Assembly (NCBI GenBank): GCA_017303655.1
Contig: JAFLCE010000012.1
Span: 1-63,324, forward strand
From: Anaerolineae bacterium
GTDB taxonomy: Bacteria > Chloroflexota > Anaerolineae > Anaerolineales > Villigracilaceae
DNA length: 63,324 bases
Direction of reading: 5' to 3'
Positions 56,379 to 63,324 of this stretch are shown here, piece by piece. The notes beneath the pieces are model-generated. The model did not search any database. It was not told the DNA's origin and saw only the letters and a list, made by a program, of their open reading frames with translations. Numbering within the stretch: the first letter of the stretch is position 1; every line of letters begins with the position of its first letter. The translations under genes and the position numbers were made by a program.

Positions 56379-58217
56379 ATGAATACCCAACCGACCCCCT
56401 CCCAATACTTTGACTTCCGAGAAGCGCTCCACGAGAATCGCCTGCTCGGCTTATGGCGCATGATGACAGATTTCCGTCTGTCCTATATCGCTGCAACCAT
56501 TGCACTTGCCTTTTCTGCACTGGCAAAGACCTCGGTCTATTTGCTCTTACGCTTCTTCGCCGACGATGTGCTTGAGCAAGGGAAAATGCTCGGCTCCACA
56601 ATGACGCAAACCTTCCTATGGATCGGGCTGGGATTCATTTTGCTTGCCCTAGTCGAAGGCGGCGGATCTTTCCTTTCGGGACGGTTGGCTGCTTATACCG
56701 CAGAAGGCATTACCCGCCGACTGCGTGACTTCCTATTTGACCATATTCAACGATTAAGTTTTTCGTATCACAGCGCCACCCCTACCGGTGACTTGATCGA
56801 ACGCGTCACTTCCGATGTGGATGCCCTGCGCCGCTTCTACTCAGAACAGGCAATCGGCGTCGGCAGGATTGTTCTGCTTTTCTTCATCAACTGGGCAGCG
56901 ATCCTGTACATCAATGTGAAACTGGGACTCATCTCAGTGATCACTATCCCGCTAATCTTATGGGTGTCGCTTTGGTTCTTCAAGAAAGTGACCAAAGCCT
57001 ACGAAGACTACCAAGCGCAAGAAGCCATCCTTTCCACCACCCTACAGGAGAACCTGACCGGTGTGCGTGTGGTGAAAGCCTTTGCGCGGCAGGATTATGA
57101 AAAAGAAAAGTTCGAGAAAGATAACTGGGTGAAATATATGAAGGGCAAACTGCTGCTCCTGATGCATTCGCTCTTCTGGCCCCTCTCGGACATTGTACTC
57201 GGTGGACAAATGCTGTTCGGGTTCATCTTCGCTGCTTTTATGGCGATCAACAACGAAATTACAACCGGTGATTTTGTGGCATATACCGGTCTGCTGATCT
57301 GGTTGATCTTCCCCATCCGCAACCTGGGACGCACTATCGTGCAGACGTCTACCGGTATGGTTTCATATCAGCGTTTGATGGAGATTACGAAGCAGGCGCG
57401 CGAAGATCTCGATGGCGGCAGTGTCCAGCCGACAGGTCCGGTGCGAGGCGAGATCGAGTTCAAAGATGTCTCGTTCATCTACTCAGATGGGACTCATCAC
57501 GTCATCAAGGATATTTCGTTCCACATCAAACCGGGACAATCGATTGCTTTGCTTGGCTCGACTGGCTCCGGCAAGACTTCACTAGTGAATCTGTTGCCGC
57601 GCTTCCACGATTACACGAGCGGACAGATTCTGCTCGACGGCGTGGACTTGAAAGAGTATCCGCGCAAGTATCTGCGCGAGCAGATCGGCATTGTGCAGCA
57701 AGAGCCGTTCCTATTCAGCCGCTCGATCCGCGAGAATATTTTATACGGCGTGGGTCGCAAAGTGACACAGGAAGAGATTGAAGCTGCCGCGAAAGCCGCC
57801 GCCGTGCATGACGTGGTCATAACCTTCCCGGATGGCTACAATACCATCGTCGGCGAAAAAGGTGTGACGCTCTCCGGCGGGCAGAAGCAGCGTGTGACCG
57901 TGGCGCGCACCATTTTGAAGAATCCGCGCATCCTGATCCTCGATGACTCCACCTCGGCAGTAGATACCGAGACCGAAGCCGCTATTCGTGAAGCGTTGGA
58001 TAACCTGATGGAGAATCGCACGACCTTCATCATCGCGCATCGCATTCAATCCGTGATGAAGGCGGATTTGATCCTGGTGTTAGATAAGGGTCAGGTCGTG
58101 CAGCATGGAACGCATGAGCAGTTACTGTCTCAATTTGGAGGCATGTACCGTAAGGTGTATGACATCCAGACGCGGATCGATGAAGAATTAGAAAACGAGA
58201 TCGCAAGAGCAAATTGA
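56379..58217 (+). CDS. ABC exporter half-transporter A (degenerate catalytic site)
   Basis: 612 residues from ATG 56379 (GGAG 9 nt upstream; ATG 56355 is in frame but without a ribosome site). Six-helix exporter domain (about 35-330), then the ATPase: Walker A GSTGSGKTS (about 393-401), Q-loop QQEP, canonical signature LSGGQKQR, and Walker B LILDDSTSAVD, where the catalytic Glu is Asp523. His switch IIAHR present. This is the pattern of the subunit with the impaired site in heterodimeric multidrug or lipid exporters (BmrC, LmrC, TM287 type). It works with the next gene; exports drugs, lipids or peptides across the inner membrane. Confidence 0.93.
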   Translation: MNTQPTPSQYFDFREALHENRLLGLWRMMTDFRLSYIAATIALAFSALAKTSVYLLLRFFADDVLEQGKMLGSTMTQTFLWIGLGFILLALVEGGGSFLSGRLAAYTAEGITRRLRDFLFDHIQRLSFSYHSATPTGDLIERVTSDVDALRRFYSEQAIGVGRIVLLFFINWAAILYINVKLGLISVITIPLILWVSLWFFKKVTKAYEDYQAQEAILSTTLQENLTGVRVVKAFARQDYEKEKFEKDNWVKYMKGKLLLLMHSLFWPLSDIVLGGQMLFGFIFAAFMAINNEITTGDFVAYTGLLIWLIFPIRNLGRTIVQTSTGMVSYQRLMEITKQAREDLDGGSVQPTGPVRGEIEFKDVSFIYSDGTHHVIKDISFHIKPGQSIALLGSTGSGKTSLVNLLPRFHDYTSGQILLDGVDLKEYPRKYLREQIGIVQQEPFLFSRSIRENILYGVGRKVTQEEIEAAAKAAAVHDVVITFPDGYNTIVGEKGVTLSGGQKQRVTVARTILKNPRILILDDSTSAVDTETEAAIREALDNLMENRTTFIIAHRIQSVMKADLILVLDKGQVVQHGTHEQLLSQFGGMYRKVYDIQTRIDEELENEIARAN

Positions 58218-58222
58218 TTATT

Positions 58223-58251
58223 GTAGGGGCGCAGCATTGCTGCGCCCCTAC
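58223..58251. repeat. GTAGGGGCGC palindromic repeat, copy 3
   Basis: Arms GTAGGGGCGCAGC and GCTGCGCCCCTAC (13 bp, perfect) around ATT; exact reverse complement of copy 1. It lies between the two exporter genes and ends 12 nt before the second start; the GGAG ribosome site of that gene begins at its last bases. Confidence 0.92.
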
Positions 58252-58263
58252 GGAGAAACTAAA

Positions 58264-60144
58264 ATGTCTGAAGAACTTTACGAACTCGAAGAAGAAGAAC
58301 ATACATCTCGGTTCACCGCGCCGGTTTTCTGGCGCATTATGGGAATCCTCAAGCCACATTGGAGATGGGTGCTGGGATTCCTCATCACCATCGGTTTGGT
58401 CTCAAGTTTGGACGCGTACTTCACGTACCTGAACAAACAGATCGTGGACCAAGGCATTCGATTTAGCGACACTGCTTATATCATCCGCATTGCATGGATT
58501 TACGGCGGATTCCTGCTGGCGCAGTCGGCGTTCGTGTTCACGTTCATTTACCTGGCGGGTGTGCTGGGCGAGCGCGTGCAATATGACCTGCGAAAACTGT
58601 TGTTCAATCACTTGCAAGACCTGTCGCTTTCATACTACGCTCAGAACGCAGTAGGGCGATTAATTGCCCGCGTCACATCAGATACGGGGCGGGTTTCTGA
58701 ACTCGTCACTTGGGGCATCGTGGACAGTGTTTGGGCGGTGATGAACATCATCACTTCGCTCACCTTCATGGCGATCATCAACTGGCGGCTGGCGTTGATC
58801 GTCTCTGCCATCCTGCCGATCATGATCTTCGTGGCGATGAAGTTCCAAGGCTACATCCTGGTGGAGTTCCGTCAGAGCCGACGTGCGAACAGCAAGATTA
58901 CCGGCGCGTACAACGAAAACATTCAAGGCGTACGCGTGGTCAAAGCATTAGGACGTGAAGACGCGAATCTGGTCGAGTTCCAGGACCTGACCACCAACAT
59001 GTACAAAGCCTCGTACCGGGCGGCATGGCTCTCGGCACTCTTCCTCCCCACCGTGCAGATCATCGCCGCGGTGGCATTGGGTGCCATCGTTTGGTATGGC
59101 GGCGTGCAGATTCAATTGGGCTTCATCACCATTGGTGGCATCCAGGCTTTCGTCTCGTACCTGACCTTCATGATGTGGCCCGTGCAGGACTTGGCACGCG
59201 TGTATGCCGAGACTCAGCACAGCATCGCCTCAGCGGAGAGAATATTCAAACTCGTAGACACCCAGCCCGAGGTCCATAATCGAGCCGAAGCCGTCGAGGC
59301 GCAGACTCTGCTCGGTGAGATCGAATTCGACCACGTGGACTTCTTCTACGAAGACCGCAAGCCGGTGTTGACCGATTTCACGCTGAAAGTGAATCCAGGT
59401 GAGACCATCGCTCTGGTCGGACCGACCGGCGGCGGCAAAAGCACGATCGTGAATCTACTCTGCCGCTTTTACGAGCCCGGCAGCGGCGTGATCCGCATCA
59501 ATGGGCGCGACTATACCGAGTACACCATGGAGTCGATCCATAAACGCATCGGCATCGTGCTGCAAACGCCGCACCTGTTCTCAGGGACGGTGCGCGAGAA
59601 CATCCGTTATGGCAAGCTGGACGCGAACGATGCGGACGTGGAAGAAGCCGCGAAGATCGCGGGCGCGCATGATTTTATTGTGACGCTGGAGAAGGGCTAT
59701 GAGCAGAACGTGGGCGAAGGCGGCAATTTGCTTTCGGTTGGGCAGAAGCAGTTGATCTCGCTGGCGCGTGCCGTGCTGGCGCGACCCGAGCTGTTCATCA
59801 TGGACGAGGCCACTTCTTCAGTGGATACACTGACCGAGGCGCTGATCCAAAAAGGGATGGAAGCCCTGATGCAGGGACGTACGTCCTTCGTCATCGCGCA
59901 CCGCCTCTCAACCATTCGCCGCGCAAACCGCATTCTGGTCATTGAAGATGGACGCATCGCCGAACAAGGCACGCACGCCGAACTCCTGCGCGCACGTGGA
60001 CATTACTACCGCCTGTACACCCAGCAGTTCCGGCATGAGTTGGAAGTGCAGTATGGGGTGGTGGAGGGAGAAACGAGTAATGAGCGAAAAGATGTGAGCG
60101 CGGATTCGATTGTGGTGAAGCGCGATGCTGTGGCGGCAGACTAG
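58264..60144 (+). CDS. ABC exporter half-transporter B (catalytic Glu, altered signature)
   Basis: 626 residues from ATG 58264 (GGAG 8 nt upstream; longer start 58237 lies in the repeat). An acidic N-terminus (YELEEEEH), six-helix exporter domain (about 40-335), ATPase with Walker A GPTGGGKST, Walker B FIMDEATSSVD with the catalytic Glu515, and an unusual signature LSVGQ (490-494) in place of LSGGQ. Together with subunit A this gives one complete ATP site (A signature with B Walker motifs) and one degenerate site, as in BmrCD/TM287-288. A Ser/Glu-rich C-terminal tail is present. A strong terminator follows. Confidence 0.93.
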   Translation: MSEELYELEEEEHTSRFTAPVFWRIMGILKPHWRWVLGFLITIGLVSSLDAYFTYLNKQIVDQGIRFSDTAYIIRIAWIYGGFLLAQSAFVFTFIYLAGVLGERVQYDLRKLLFNHLQDLSLSYYAQNAVGRLIARVTSDTGRVSELVTWGIVDSVWAVMNIITSLTFMAIINWRLALIVSAILPIMIFVAMKFQGYILVEFRQSRRANSKITGAYNENIQGVRVVKALGREDANLVEFQDLTTNMYKASYRAAWLSALFLPTVQIIAAVALGAIVWYGGVQIQLGFITIGGIQAFVSYLTFMMWPVQDLARVYAETQHSIASAERIFKLVDTQPEVHNRAEAVEAQTLLGEIEFDHVDFFYEDRKPVLTDFTLKVNPGETIALVGPTGGGKSTIVNLLCRFYEPGSGVIRINGRDYTEYTMESIHKRIGIVLQTPHLFSGTVRENIRYGKLDANDADVEEAAKIAGAHDFIVTLEKGYEQNVGEGGNLLSVGQKQLISLARAVLARPELFIMDEATSSVDTLTEALIQKGMEALMQGRTSFVIAHRLSTIRRANRILVIEDGRIAEQGTHAELLRARGHYYRLYTQQFRHELEVQYGVVEGETSNERKDVSADSIVVKRDAVAAD

Positions 60145-60171
60145 AAGTGAATAGTGAAACGTGAATAAAAA

Positions 60172-60204
60172 AGAGCTCGGAGTTCTGGCAGAACTCCGAG
60201 CTCT
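60172..60204. terminator. Terminator after the exporter operon
   Basis: 15-bp perfect stem AGAGCTCGGAGTTCT/AGAACTCCGAGCTCT with a 3-nt loop, A-rich before and TCGTTTT after; works for the plus-strand operon and possibly for the convergent gene. Confidence 0.9.
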
Positions 60205-60220
60205 ACTCGTTTTGCAGGCA

Positions 60221-60255
60221 CCTCCCCCCTTGGGGGGGAGGACGGGAGGGGGTAA
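60221..60255. repeat. G/C-tract palindromic element
   Basis: CCTCCCCCC and GGGGGGAGG arms with a 3-nt centre, followed by ACGGGAGGGGGT. The strongly skewed C6/G7 tracts are unlike the surrounding sequence; the type is common as an intergenic repeat in related genomes by my recollection. Confidence 0.6.
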
Positions 60256-62454
60256 CTACGCGCCCCATTTCGTCAATACGTTTCTTGCATCTTTAGCACT
60301 AGGCGACTGAATCGCTTCATAAATCACCAAAGCCTGTTTCATCAAGTCAACCGCTCTCTCTTTTTCATCCAAACCATGCAAGGCTACACCCAGATTGAAC
60401 AAGGCATTTCCTTCGCCGCGCCGGTCGCCGATCTCACGTACAATCACCAATTGTTGTTCATAGAACTCGATGGCTTTTTTTATCTCCCCTAAGTCGGCAT
60501 AGGTATTCCCCAGATTGCCGAGGACAATCCCTTCGCCGCTCCGATCGCCGATCTCGCGTGCAATTGACAAGTATTGTTCATAAAACTCGATGGCTTTTTT
60601 GACCTCCCCCAAGTCTGAGTAAGCAACCCCTAGATTGCCGAGGGCTACCCCTTCGCCGCGCCGGTCGCCGATCTCTCGCACGATCACCAGCTGGCTTTCA
60701 TAGAACTCGATGGCTTTTTTGACCTCCCCCAAGGCGGCATAGGCACTCCCTAGATTGCCAAGGGCAGCCCCTTCACCGCGGCGGTCGCCAATCTCACGAT
60801 CAATGACCAATGCCTGCTCATAGAATTCGATGGCTTTTTTGGCGTCGCCCAAGTTTTTATAAGCAACCCCCAGATTGCCGAGGTCACTTCCTTCGCCGCG
60901 GCGGTCGCCAATCTCACGATCAATGACCAATGCCTGCTCATAGAATTCGATGGCTTTTTTGGCGTCGCCCAAGTTGGCGAAGGCGTTGCCCAGATTGCCG
61001 AGGGCATTTCCTTCGCCGCGCCGGTCGCCGATCTCACGCGCCGAAGTAATAGCCATCTCCAGCCATTTAATATTTTCGATTGGATGTTGTCGCAAGTTTA
61101 AGACATACACACCTGCATCGGGATAATTCAAACATAGCTTTGCTATATTTTCATTGACATCACGAGAGGCGCCTGCCCATGAGTGACCGCTGCGAATGTT
61201 ATCCCATTCCATATCAAATAATCGCAGACCCAATTGAATGTTTTCGCCCCCTTCCAGATACAGGTTATCTGCCGCGCTTAGCACATCTTTATAATGAGAT
61301 GCGTGGGTAAAGCGTGCGTCCTGCTCTTCTTCGCTTTCCATTTGGGTAAGCGCAAAATCTGCCAAAAGGTCATGCAAAACGTAACGCGAGTTGATTTCAT
61401 CGTAATCCAGCAGGCTGTAACGCCTCAAAATTCCAAGGAGTTTAGAGGTTTCATTCTCGTCCAAAGCCCACATGGCTTGAGCAGCATTTCCAGCAAACGA
61501 AGCCGGGAAGACTCCTAAGGTGCGCCATCGTTTTCGGTCATCTTCTGCGAGCGCGTTGTAACTCAATTCAAAGGTCGCCAGCAAGTCTGGTTCCGTGGTC
61601 AGTTCGGCATCCGCGCGGCTTTGCTTGAGGGTTTCAAGGCGCTTCTTGCGGTCACTGAGTTGGGATAGATATTTTTCAAGCGACCAATCGCTATTGACCA
61701 GCAGGAAGCTCCCGGCAATGCGCAAGGCTAAAGGCAAATAGGCACAAGCCTTGGCGAGTTCGGTGGCGTTATCCGCAATGCGCGGGCAGAGGTCGAGCAA
61801 AAAATTAACTGCATCTGCTTCACTTAACACATCCACGCGGCGCGCTTGTAGTCCCGTCACCGGGAAGGTCCAGCGTGAAGTGACCAACATGGCACAGTCC
61901 GCGGGCGGGCGCAGGGGCGCGATCTGCTCGGCAGAACGGGCATTGTCAAAGAACAGCAGGGCTTTCTTTCCGTGCAAAACGGATTGATACGCTGCCTGCA
62001 TGTTCGATTCATCCAATCCGCGCAAGTCGGCTTTGGGTTCGAAAGATAAAATGACGTGCCGGATAATGTCCAATGCGCTGAGCGGTGCCGTCGTGCCTTT
62101 CAAGTCCAGGAAGATTTGCGCGTCTGGGTATTGGTTTTTGATCTTGTTTGCCACTTCCAATCCCAGCGCCGTCTTGCCGATGCCGCCCATGCCAGTCAAC
62201 CCGCTGATGGTTGCGCCTTTGTGGGCATTGAAATCGGAGAGCAATTGCGAGATGAGTTCGGCGCGCCCGGTAAAGTCCGCGGGCGCGGGCGGGAGTTGAT
62301 GCAAAGCATTCAGTTTGATCTGTTCGGGGGATAAATAATTATTGACAACATTATTGTTATTCCCAACTACGTTGTTATTGCCAGTTAAATTTCCGCCAAT
62401 ACTAATTTGGCTTTTATCTTTCGCTTTGGGTTTTGCTGAAGACTTCTTCGCCAT
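60256..62454 (-). CDS. NB-ARC STAND protein with TPR array and Asn-rich N-terminus
   Basis: 732 residues. A Lys-rich start, then an Asn/Gly/Val motif (residues about 17-40; GGNLTGNNNVVGNNNNVV) of the kind linked to amyloid or beta-solenoid signalling. Next NB-ARC: FTGRAELI, Walker A GMGGIGKT (88-95), Walker B ALLFFDNA (about 167-174), LVTSRW, CAYLPLALRIAGSF (GLPLA-like), and a winged-helix region. Residues about 472-715 are six 40-residue TPRs of near-identical sequence. No own effector domain is present, so a partner would be recruited through the N-terminal motif. AGAGGTGAT precedes the ATG. Confidence 0.92.
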   Translation of the reverse strand: MAKKSSAKPKAKDKSQISIGGNLTGNNNVVGNNNNVVNNYLSPEQIKLNALHQLPPAPADFTGRAELISQLLSDFNAHKGATISGLTGMGGIGKTALGLEVANKIKNQYPDAQIFLDLKGTTAPLSALDIIRHVILSFEPKADLRGLDESNMQAAYQSVLHGKKALLFFDNARSAEQIAPLRPPADCAMLVTSRWTFPVTGLQARRVDVLSEADAVNFLLDLCPRIADNATELAKACAYLPLALRIAGSFLLVNSDWSLEKYLSQLSDRKKRLETLKQSRADAELTTEPDLLATFELSYNALAEDDRKRWRTLGVFPASFAGNAAQAMWALDENETSKLLGILRRYSLLDYDEINSRYVLHDLLADFALTQMESEEEQDARFTHASHYKDVLSAADNLYLEGGENIQLGLRLFDMEWDNIRSGHSWAGASRDVNENIAKLCLNYPDAGVYVLNLRQHPIENIKWLEMAITSAREIGDRRGEGNALGNLGNAFANLGDAKKAIEFYEQALVIDREIGDRRGEGSDLGNLGVAYKNLGDAKKAIEFYEQALVIDREIGDRRGEGAALGNLGSAYAALGEVKKAIEFYESQLVIVREIGDRRGEGVALGNLGVAYSDLGEVKKAIEFYEQYLSIAREIGDRSGEGIVLGNLGNTYADLGEIKKAIEFYEQQLVIVREIGDRRGEGNALFNLGVALHGLDEKERAVDLMKQALVIYEAIQSPSAKDARNVLTKWGA
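60421..61040. repeat. 120-bp tandem repeat coding for TPR units
   Basis: Six copies with an exact 120-bp period (markers at 60421, 60541, 60661, 60781, 60901 and 61021). Copies at 60781 and 60901 share at least 70 consecutive identical bases, so duplication is recent or kept homogeneous by recombination. Confidence 0.92.
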
Positions 62455-62489
62455 AAATCACCTCTCCCCTGCTCGAATGGGATTTCTTG

Positions 62490-62518
62490 ATTATAGTCCG
62501 TTCTATATGTCAAGACAA
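62490..62518 (-). promoter_or_regulatory. Promoter of the NB-ARC gene
   Basis: Minus strand TTGTCT (62518-62513), 17-nt spacer, TATAAT (62495-62490), giving a leader of about 30 nt containing GGGAGAGGTGAT. Confidence 0.7.
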
Positions 62519-62530
62519 ACCATAAATAAA

Positions 62531-62560
62531 AATGACGGTCATCTTGTGATGACCGTCATT
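62531..62560 (-). terminator. Terminator of the permease gene
   Basis: 13-bp perfect stem AATGACGGTCATC/GATGACCGTCATT with a 4-nt loop, followed on the minus strand by TTTTATTTATG. Confidence 0.9.
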
Positions 62561-62573
62561 CAGGCATAAAATT

Positions 62574-63324
62574 TTAATGCTCTCGTTTATCACGAACATG
62601 ATACGGGACATTGATGATCACAATCCCCTCCTGGCGCTTAAGTTGACTGCGCAACAGGTCGGCAGTGTTGGTATGTAAAGCAGCAGCCAAAGAATTGTTT
62701 GAAACAAATTCAGGCACAACGATGGTGATCGTCTCACCGGTCTGGCGATGCTCAGAAATTTCTGTCACGTACTCCAGCAAAGGCTCAAGGAAGAGTCGGT
62801 AAGGTGAATTCAACATCACCAAGCGTACGCCATCCCCCCACATCTCCCATTTTTTACGCACCTTATCTGACTCTGCCGGTTCAATAGCAACATGCACCGC
62901 GGTTACGTCATCAGAAAGCATGCGGGCATACCGAAGCGCAGCCAGGGTCCCTTGATGGACTCCACTGACCGGCATGATGACGCGATGCCGAATGGTATGC
63001 GGCGGGATCGCACCAAAATTATCAAGCGAAAGGTTATTGGCAAGGTTCTTATAGTGATGATGGATCGAGAAGAAGATGGTCACCAGGATCGGTGTCAGGA
63101 TCAGCACGACCCAGGCACCTTCCCTAAACTTGGTCACTGCAAAGACGACCATCACAACAGCTGTACAAACCGCGCCAAAGCCGTTGATGACCATTCTGTT
63201 TTGCCAGCCTTTTTCAAATTTCAGCGTGGAGCCCGGCTCGATGATCTCTTCGCCCGGTTTGAGATGACCGATCTTCCACCAGCGGCGCGCCATGCCTGCC
63301 TGTGAGCGCGTAAAGGACAGGAAC
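62574..63324 (-). CDS. APC-type amino-acid permease, C-terminal part
   Basis: 5' part outside the window; the frame is open through 63324 (an internal ATG at 63293 is not the start). Seen: FTRSQAGMARRWWKIGH (cytosolic end after an early helix), two TM helices (NGFGAVCTAVVMVVFAVTKF and GAWVVLILTPILVTIFFSI), then a cytosolic domain of about 150 residues (HRVIMPVSGVHQGTLAALRY, VTAVHVAIEP, GETITIVVPEFVS) with a universal-stress-protein-like nucleotide-binding fold. APC-family transporters with this tail are common in Anaerolineae and Actinobacteria; substrate unknown. Confidence 0.85.
   Translation of the reverse strand, partial: FLSFTRSQAGMARRWWKIGHLKPGEEIIEPGSTLKFEKGWQNRMVINGFGAVCTAVVMVVFAVTKFREGAWVVLILTPILVTIFFSIHHHYKNLANNLSLDNFGAIPPHTIRHRVIMPVSGVHQGTLAALRYARMLSDDVTAVHVAIEPAESDKVRKKWEMWGDGVRLVMLNSPYRLFLEPLLEYVTEISEHRQTGETITIVVPEFVSNNSLAAALHTNTADLLRSQLKRQEGIVIINVPYHVRDKREH

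Noticed and set aside
60421-61040. CRISPR-like regular repeat
   Set aside because: The period is 120 bp with no unique spacers, and it translates to TPR units in frame.

Overview
The window most resembles a chromosome segment of a filamentous, environmental Chloroflexota bacterium (class Anaerolineae or close). This is inference from gene content: very many GAF/HAMP/Cache sensor proteins, CHAT and NB-ARC/TPR STAND proteins, a DUF58/transglutaminase pair, a radical SAM-HhH protein, about 50% GC, and TATAAT boxes sitting exactly 6 nt before start codons (leaderless-type promoters). There is no rRNA, CRISPR array, transposase or prophage block. One tRNA-Gly(CCC) is present.

Region 1 (1-27877, all minus strand) is one run of 14 tightly packed genes read from about 27877 toward position 1. 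It opens with two stand-alone response-regulator receiver proteins. Eleven paralogous membrane sensors follow, then a ParA-type ATPase, then a PAS/GAF protein cut by the window edge. Each sensor couples a different input module (double Cache, six-helix membrane domain, helical bundle, or a fusion of two of these) to nearly the same GAF-GAF cassette. Ten of the eleven have exactly this cassette; the first has five GAF-like domains. None has a kinase, cyclase, GGDEF or methyl-accepting output domain. Neighbouring genes repeatedly overlap by 1-17 nt, so translational coupling is likely.

Region 2 (28018-39575) is housekeeping and accessory: tRNA-Gly, polyprenyl diphosphate synthase with a HAD phosphatase, a small conserved protein, a SET-domain methyltransferase, a DUF58 plus transglutaminase operon, a radical SAM DNA-repair-like protein, a two-cluster ferredoxin, a glycosidase-like plus GT4 glycosyltransferase operon, and a 26-residue lysine-rich peptide gene.

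Region 3 (39701-44489) is a candidate conflict or cell-death operon: a 1357-residue CHAT-protease/STAND-ATPase/TPR protein, a zinc-ribbon miniprotein and a three-helix membrane protein. Region 4 (44532-48520) holds an NMN adenylyltransferase-like gene, a VWA/zinc-ribbon protein, a pyruvate-kinase-like protein and NAD synthetase; two of these genes are preceded directly by a GTAGGGGCGC hairpin repeat.

Region 5 (48537-56127) has a XerC/D-like tyrosine recombinase with a perfect 28-bp dif-like site abutting its promoter, a lipoprotein, a class IV aminotransferase, and an unrecognised 815-residue protein coupled to a Ser/Thr kinase. Region 6 (56145-60144) is a heterodimeric ABC exporter behind a leader peptide and attenuator. 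Region 7 (60256-63324) has a second STAND protein (NB-ARC plus six 40-residue TPRs, with an Asn-rich amyloid-like N-terminus) and the 3' part of an APC-type permease gene.

The strongest candidates for undescribed biology are the output-less GAF receptor array with its receivers and ParA, the dif-like site next to the recombinase, the leader-peptide attenuator of the exporter, and the CHAT-STAND operon.
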